This document shows, in pieces, positions 60,901-64,000 of a DNA stretch of 64,000 nucleotides. A model generated the notes under the pieces. The model did no database searches and was not told where the DNA came from. It saw nothing but the letters and a program-made list of their open reading frames with translations. Both the position numbers and the translations under genes were made by a program. Position 1 is the stretch's first letter, and the number at the start of each line of letters is the position of its first letter. Where the stretch lies: NCBI GenBank assembly GCA_963576475.1, contig OY754965.1, positions 1,557,501 to 1,621,500 on the forward strand. The letters run 5' to 3'. The stretch comes from Molanna angustata (lineage: Eukaryota; Arthropoda; Insecta; Trichoptera; Molannidae).

Positions 60901-63900
60901 AATATGCAGATTCTATGAGAATTTTTACAGAGAATACTGAGTTTTTCATGGCCACTGGAATTTTAAAGAAAGGTCTCTTTTTCAATCTGAGATTTGACCA
61001 GAAACTGAGATTTTCACTACTCAAAAGAATTATGAAGATGCATAAAAGCATTACGTAATATATTAGTTTGGAGCTTAGCTAGCTTTGAAGGCCATCTGGA
61101 TTACTTGATCGTCTAATCATGCATCAGTTTAATTCTTTAAAAGTGGTTTTTATAAGATGCCTGTAATTAATCCTATCTTATGCATCTTTATTGAACACAC
61201 AGATACCTATTTCATTATTTTTTGACTTAAGTAATTGTTAGTAGCCTGAAATGAAAATATATTTATTTGATTTTTTTTATACATTTTATAGGAAGTAAAA
61301 AAATTGGAGTTTTCTTCTATACCCAGCAGTTTAGAAGTATCACGAGATGGTTCTATTTTGACAGTAGCTAATGGTAAGACGTGCATATTTTTATTATAAA
61401 TATATTATAAACTTATTACAGGTCCTTCAACTTTTTTTGGCATACATTGATATTATACTGTGAATAAAAATGTCAAAACAAGTTTAGTTTTGTAATCCAA
61501 TAAGATTATCAGTATCACACATATATGGATTCTTTCAATATTCATAATTACATTTGGTTTCAACATGTACCTATCCTGTCTAATTTATTGATGTTAACAT
61601 TGTATGTATTTATTATTATATTCCTACATATAATCTTCATAATACGATTAGTATAAAACATACTTAATAATACCTAATCACCACAATATCTTTGATATAT
61701 AGTTATGGCTTATCATTCCCATTCTCTTCCAAAATACAGTCAGAAAGACTTAAAGAATATACTGTGTCATATTATTGCAGACATTTTTTTATAGGGATAC
61801 AACGCTTCCTATTATCATTTAGTTACTTGATTTTTGAGTTGATAATGAACTATTAAAATAAGTGGATGAATATTTGTAATTAGAAAGTATGTTACAACGT
61901 GATGGAAGATTGGAAAAAGATCTAGAAAGAAGGGCAATGACAGCAAATAGAGTAAATGGTGCATTAAGAACAATAATGGCTGACCCGATTATCTCGAGGC
62001 CAGCAAAGCTTGCTGTGCACAATACAATCAATAGTTGTTCCAAAAATAATGTATGCAAGTGAGATATGGATATGGTAGAAGATGCATGAAAGTAAAATTA
62101 ACGCTGTGGAAATGAGGTTCTTAAGATGAATGTGTAACAAATTATGATCGAATAAGGAATGAGGATATCAAAAGAGAATGTAATATTGAAAGAGATATTA
62201 TGAGTAGAATGAAGGTAAATGCTTTGCAATCATTTGGACATGTATAGAGAATGAACGATGAATGTCTGACAAATATACAAGACTGAAAAGAGTGGAATGA
62301 GATGTAGAATCCGGCCGAGAAAGAGTTGGCACGATCATATAAATGAAATTTGAAAGATGAGAACATACAAAGTCAGAATAATAGGGGAGCATGTAAGATG
62401 CGATGTATGGATGTAAATGAGGCAAAAGGTGAACGTCAAGATAGAAGTGTCTGGCGATCATTTCTCTCTGCCTACACCAAATGGCATAATGGTATATATA
62501 CTATGTACTTTAGTTTCAATATGGCTATAACAGTTATTTTTTATACAAATGTCTCATTGACATTTTTATCATAAACATATTGCCATTATTTCCTGACGGC
62601 TATATCAGTCTTAACTGTCAATGTATTAAATAAATGTATTCATTATGGACCCTGGAGTGGCAACCAAGAAATTGCCGCAGATATCCGGGAGTAGGAAGGT
62701 CTCTACGACATTAGACGACTGATGAACGATGATATATGATGGATTCATTTTTTTGCATGATATTTCGTATATGTGCATTACATATTAAATTTTTCTGGCA
62801 TAGTTGTATTGAATGTATTTTACAATAATTTTTAGTCTTATAAAAACATATTGCTTAAACAATTGCATCGATATATTATGTATATGAAACATATTAATGA
62901 TATTGAATTGAATAATGTTAAGATTGTGTTGTATAGAAATAAACGATGACAAGACTATGTTCCTCCCTCGAATATGAGATCCGATCTCATATTCGAGGGA
63001 TGAATAAATCTTTAACTATGATATTTATTATTATTATGTTATTCTGTATTAAAGTATGTAGGTATCTAATTTTTATTAAATAAATAAAAAAAATACATGT
63101 TATAGATTGCAAGGTGACGTTCTTAGACTCTGATACATTGGAGAAGACAGCGGAGGTCACAGTACCAACCAAGTGTTACTCTGCTTCGCTCCACCCAGAC
63201 AAGAATGTATTTGTCTGCGGTGGTGAGGACCTCAAGGTATACAAGTTCCACTATGCCAGTGGTGAGGAGATGGGTGAGACATTCTTTTATTTTTTTTTTA
63301 ATTAAAACGTCTTTCATTTTCTGTTTAAGATAATAAAATATTCTATGTCCTAGGAAGATCCTGGGTTCGTTTCAGTTTTTAATAATTGTGTTCTTAGTCT
63401 GGATCTCTGAGATGATAAATATCATCCACAATTATTAAATTTGGAGATTTATTATTTTAGTCATATCATAAAAAATACAATCCAGCTTTGTAGTAAAAAT
63501 AATGGTTGCGCAGGGGAGTTGAGTGCCAGTTGGTGGGTTAGTTATGAGTGTGACTCGAGTCATAAAGGGGCCCCTTAAGCCCGTATACATGGTTGCAAGC
63601 CCGTGTGGCTCGCCTATTCTGACTGGTACTCGCATGTGCTTGCGGGCCTTGATTCGTGAAACGAGTGAAATCTCAATTGCCTTTCTCTTTTGTATCTTAT
63701 ATTACTGAAACTAATTGAAATGACAGTTGCAAGCTTGCCATAAATTATTTCTTGTTATGGTGAAAAATTAAATAATATTTTACTTGTGAGATAGTTTTCT
63801 TTTTAACTGATTAGTTAATAAGATCTTAATATGTTTAAAGTACTTTTTTTTTTACTATATTTGTTGTGTTTTTAGAATCAAACAAGGGTCACTTTGGTCC

Positions 63901-64000
63901 CGTGCACTGCGTCCGTTTCTCACCCGACGGTGAACTGTATGCCAGTGGCTCAGAGGACGGTACAGTGCGCATGTGGCAGACCAGAGTGGGACTGTCGTAC
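46087..64000 (+). CDS. Strap: STRAP/unrip, WD40 protein (seven exons, 3' end outside window)
   Basis: Serine-threonine kinase receptor-associated protein, also called unrip. It is a seven-blade WD40 protein known to join the SMN complex in snRNP assembly and to modulate TGF-beta signalling. Coding exons: 46087-46201, 58598-58732, 59907-60062, 60405-60529, 61292-61373, 63106-63273 and 63876-64000 (cut by the window). They total 906 nt, 302 codons, of about 330-350 expected. All borders are AG/GT and phases agree. Diagnostic sequence: [85 protein letters not shown] and [15 protein letters not shown]. The first intron is 12.4 kb and repeat-laden, and its 3' end is tandemly amplified with the start of exon 2. 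Confidence 0.92.
46202..46957. other. STRAP intron 1, first part
   Basis: No repeat or gene recognised; a short GC-rich stretch (GGGCCCGCGGCG) lies at about 46288. Confidence 0.4.
46958..47043. repeat. 27-bp tandem repeat, three copies
   Basis: Unit TTTGTATGCTCCAATATCATG plus ATATT, exact copies. Confidence 0.9.
47484..47521. repeat. perfect 38-bp palindrome
   Basis: AACTGTCAAAATATCGACTA followed by its exact completion, centred on CTAG. The flanks contain CTCGACC/GTCGAGA words. Located in STRAP intron 1. Confidence 0.92.
47923..48181. repeat. inverted repeat, about 40-bp arms 180 bp apart
   Basis: 47923-47962 reads ATCACTGGATAACTTTCACA; 48143-48181 carries its near complement (TTGTGAAAGTTATCAAGCGA). 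Possibly a decayed MITE. Confidence 0.65.
48508..48835. repeat. 98-bp tandem repeat, 3.3 copies
   Basis: TTTTTGACACATCTTGTACA recurs at steps of 98 bases (48513, 48611, 48709, partial at 48807). Copies 1 and 2 are identical; the third and partial copies diverge slightly. Confidence 0.92.
48958..48986. repeat. (GT)n microsatellite
   Basis: About 14 GT units. Confidence 0.9.
49330..49530 (+). mobile_element. tRNA-derived SINE, family 1
   Basis: Degenerate tRNA-like head with B-box GAGTTCGATCC, then CCAGCAGAGGAGAAATTTAT, the palindrome TTGCCATATGGCAA, GCAGGGTGCAAGGAAGTG and a TTATT-rich tail. Best-preserved plus-strand copy; relatives at 16443 and 17763 on the minus strand. Confidence 0.75.
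49885..50030 (+). repeat. dispersed repeat, copy 1
   Basis: Shares ATATGTACAGTTATC, GTGCTTGGTTGATATGTGTG and CAAATCGCCCCTCCAC with 59441-59570 in STRAP intron 2. Class unknown. Confidence 0.6.
50155..50345. repeat. 91-bp tandem duplication
   Basis: Two copies of the segment from TTTAGTTTAATGCCTCCTGT to CTGACAACATAAAGAGGTAG. Confidence 0.92.
50346..51245. other. STRAP intron 1, no distinct feature
   Basis: Very AT-rich intronic DNA; nothing recognised. Confidence 0.4.
51246..51429. mobile_element. long hairpin MITE, copy 1
   Basis: Near-perfect inverted arms of about 75 bp starting GGGGGGCAAGTCTGG and ending CCAGACTTGCCCCCC, nested around ATGGAGTTCTA...TAGAACTCCAT. A second member is at 60580-60725. 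Confidence 0.85.
51446..51480. mobile_element. possible hAT terminus
   Basis: CAGGGGTTCCCAACCTTTTT resembles the terminus of Charlie-type hAT elements. No matching opposite end is identified. Confidence 0.35.
51712..52095. repeat. dispersed repeat of about 370 bp, copy 1
   Basis: Colinear with 55460-55820: shared words include CTTGGGGTCACTTT, GAGAAGCACTATTCATAT, CAGATACATTGTGATGAAAC and CCCCTTGGGTTAGTGAGGAG. Confidence 0.85.
52630..53330 (-). pseudogene. 3' end of a CR1/L2-type LINE
   Basis: On the minus strand 53327-52971 stays open for 118 codons: [38 protein letters not shown] and [20 protein letters not shown], the hallmark C-terminus of CR1/L2-like reverse transcriptase ORFs. The AT-rich 3' UTR continues left and includes GGCGCTATATAAATTA near 52715. 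The RT core is missing, so the copy is 5' truncated. Confidence 0.8.
53389..53580 (+). mobile_element. tRNA-Thr-derived SINE, copy 1
   Basis: 53392-53463 folds as a tRNA-like cloverleaf: D-arm GCAGAGCGGTTAGCGC, anticodon loop CTAGTAA (AGT, Thr) on a CTGGG/TCCAG stem, and T-arm GAGTTCGAATCC. A 100-bp body and poly(A) follow (53565-53577). The acceptor stem has one mismatch and a body follows, so it is a SINE, not a tRNA gene. Confidence 0.75.
53581..53765 (+). mobile_element. tRNA-Thr-derived SINE, copy 2
   Basis: Directly follows copy 1 with the same ATATTTAGATGGG lead-in. Changes relative to copy 1 are largely CpG to TpG/CpA (GTCGCGAGTTCG to GTCACGAGTTTG), so it is older or more decayed. 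Confidence 0.72.
53780..54279. mobile_element. 500-bp MITE with 23-bp terminal inverted repeats
   Basis: Left ATCTAAAGGCCTCCATTCAC and right GTGAATGGGCTGCTTTAGAT are inverted ends with about three mismatches. The interior is GC-richer at both ends and has no transposase. Confidence 0.65.
54280..55315. other. STRAP intron 1, mostly unassigned
   Basis: 54908-54990 is a LINE 3' terminus relic (ATGTCAAGATAGAAAG, TTCTCTCTGCCTACTCC, GTGTGATGGTATATG). The rest has no recognised feature. Confidence 0.45.
55316..55820. repeat. dispersed repeat, copy 2, with inverted ends
   Basis: Colinear with 51712-52095 over about 360 bp. Here the left side has AACTCCTCACTAAC and the right end GTTAGTGAGGAGT, an inverted pair that suggests a MITE about 500 bp long. 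Confidence 0.7.
56110..56425 (-). pseudogene. LINE C-terminal relic (family of 19505-20217)
   Basis: The minus strand gives broken pieces of [35 protein letters not shown] and GVFGEYQS, matching HWSEHISNDE, YIDQIIGAV, SSYKEMKRLTDD and RVFGADQS in the plus-strand relic. Confidence 0.65.
56430..57290. repeat. 36-bp minisatellite with alternating subunits
   Basis: Two related 36-bp subunits alternate: GATATTTAAAAAACTCATTT plus GTGATTGAAACAAAGT, and GATATTAAAATAATTCATTC plus GTGGTTGAAACAAAGT. This gives a 72-bp higher-order period with indels. The minus-strand ORF here is an artefact of the repeat. Confidence 0.9.
57591..58646 (+). repeat. eight exact 132-bp tandem copies spanning the STRAP exon 2 acceptor
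   Basis: The period is 132 with copies starting at 57591, 57723, 57855, 57987, 58119, 58251, 58383 and 58515. Each holds 83 bp of intron 3' end, including TTTGTCCATTTCAG, plus the first 49 bp of exon 2. Only the last copy continues into the rest of exon 2 at 58647. Candidate exon starts are therefore 57674, 57806, 57938, 58070, 58202, 58334, 58466 and the true 58598. Confidence 0.95.
58598..58732 (+). CDS. Strap: STRAP exon 2
   Basis: Acceptor CATTTCAG at 58597, donor ACAG|GTACCT. Encodes [20 protein letters not shown], then the first complete WD blade to ADFT. This is the only copy of the amplified acceptor that leads into a complete exon. Confidence 0.9.
58733..59906. other. STRAP intron 2
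   Basis: 59265-59350 repeats sequence from the CR1-like LINE tail at 52630-52710 (AATCTAAGTTAAAA, GTAATCTTCAGTAACTA). 59441-59570 is copy 2 of the dispersed repeat at 49885. No gene. Confidence 0.55.
59907..60062 (+). CDS. Strap: STRAP exon 3
   Basis: Acceptor TTTGTAG, donor ACAG|GTACTT. Encodes [20 protein letters not shown] and the next WD blade to DLNQPDT. Confidence 0.9.
60405..60529 (+). CDS. Strap: STRAP exon 4
   Basis: Acceptor TTTTTTAG, donor GAG|GTACGG. Encodes [18 protein letters not shown] to [10 protein letters not shown], a canonical GH...WD blade. Confidence 0.9.
60580..60725. mobile_element. long hairpin MITE, copy 2
   Basis: Same family as 51246-51429: GGGGGGCAAG start, ACCCATAT...ATAATTAT arms and TTGCCCCCC end. 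It has lost some terminal arm sequence. In STRAP intron 4. Confidence 0.8.
61292..61373 (+). CDS. Strap: STRAP exon 5
   Basis: Acceptor TTTTATAG, donor AATG|GTAAGA. Encodes [20 protein letters not shown] and SILTVANG. Confidence 0.88.
61374..61849. other. STRAP intron 5, first part
   Basis: AT-rich; no feature recognised. Confidence 0.4.
61850..62510 (+). pseudogene. non-LTR retrotransposon 3' relic
   Basis: Broken frames give [55 protein letters not shown] and the terminal [14 protein letters not shown]. Same family as 16779-19080. Confidence 0.65.
62965..62999. repeat. 17-bp-arm palindrome with 1-nt centre
   Basis: CCCTCGAATATGAGATC, one C, then GATCTCATATTCGAGGG. In STRAP intron 5. Confidence 0.9.
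63106..63273 (+). CDS. Strap: STRAP exon 6
   Basis: Acceptor GTTATAG, donor ATGG|GTGAGA. Encodes [18 protein letters not shown] and [20 protein letters not shown], the strongest STRAP signature. Confidence 0.92.
63274..63875. other. STRAP intron 6
   Basis: No feature recognised; a GC-richer patch at about 63560-63660 has no assignable origin. Confidence 0.4.
63876..64000 (+). CDS. Strap: STRAP exon 7, cut by window end
   Basis: Acceptor GTTTTTAG at 63875. Encodes [19 protein letters not shown] and [15 protein letters not shown], the last WD blade; open to the last base of the window. Confidence 0.9.

Overview
This is AT-rich eukaryotic DNA, most likely from an insect. The genes have spliceosomal introns, and the mobile-element mix (BEL/Pao, LOA-like LINE, piggyBac-like and hAT non-autonomous elements, tRNA-derived SINEs) is typical of arthropods. 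The order cannot be fixed from sequence alone. Only three host genes are recognisable, and most of the window is repeats.

Host genes. (1) The last three coding exons in the window of Axin, plus strand, 126-7858; they encode the C-terminal DIX domain of the Wnt/beta-catenin scaffold. (2) Mitochondrial ribosomal protein bL12m (mRpL12), minus strand, three exons, 20396-21865, complete at 184 aa. (3) STRAP/unrip, a WD40 protein, plus strand, seven exons from 46087 to beyond the window end, with a 12.4-kb first intron.

Layout. 1-7858: Axin, whose introns hold a putative 2.9-kb piggyBac-like element with two internal tandem arrays, a 1.7-kb satellite-like array, a long inverted-repeat element and a LINE relic. 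7859-20250: intergenic DNA with LINE relics, a piggyBac-like element, a 48-bp minisatellite, SINE copies and nested hairpin elements. 20303-21865: mRpL12. 21866-24493: intergenic, with a hAT-type MITE. 24494-44453: a 20-kb block of (AT)n arrays and BEL/Pao retrotransposon sequence. This block is interrupted by a LOA-like LINE with intact ORFs and contains a large inverted copy of the BEL 5' half. 44454-46086: a Helitron-like fragment and the STRAP upstream region. 46087-64000: STRAP with many repeats in its introns.

Three observations stand out. First, the 3' splice site and first 49 bases of STRAP exon 2 are amplified into eight exact 132-bp tandem copies, giving eight equivalent splice acceptors. 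Second, the BEL block reads as one element carrying a LOA insertion plus a 6.2-kb back-folded insertion, so BEL 5' ends appear in minus/plus/minus order. Third, the LOA insertion is flanked by 1,044-bp direct repeats, far longer than an ordinary LINE target-site duplication. The second and third could be real rearrangements or assembly artefacts around the (AT)n arrays; long reads would decide.
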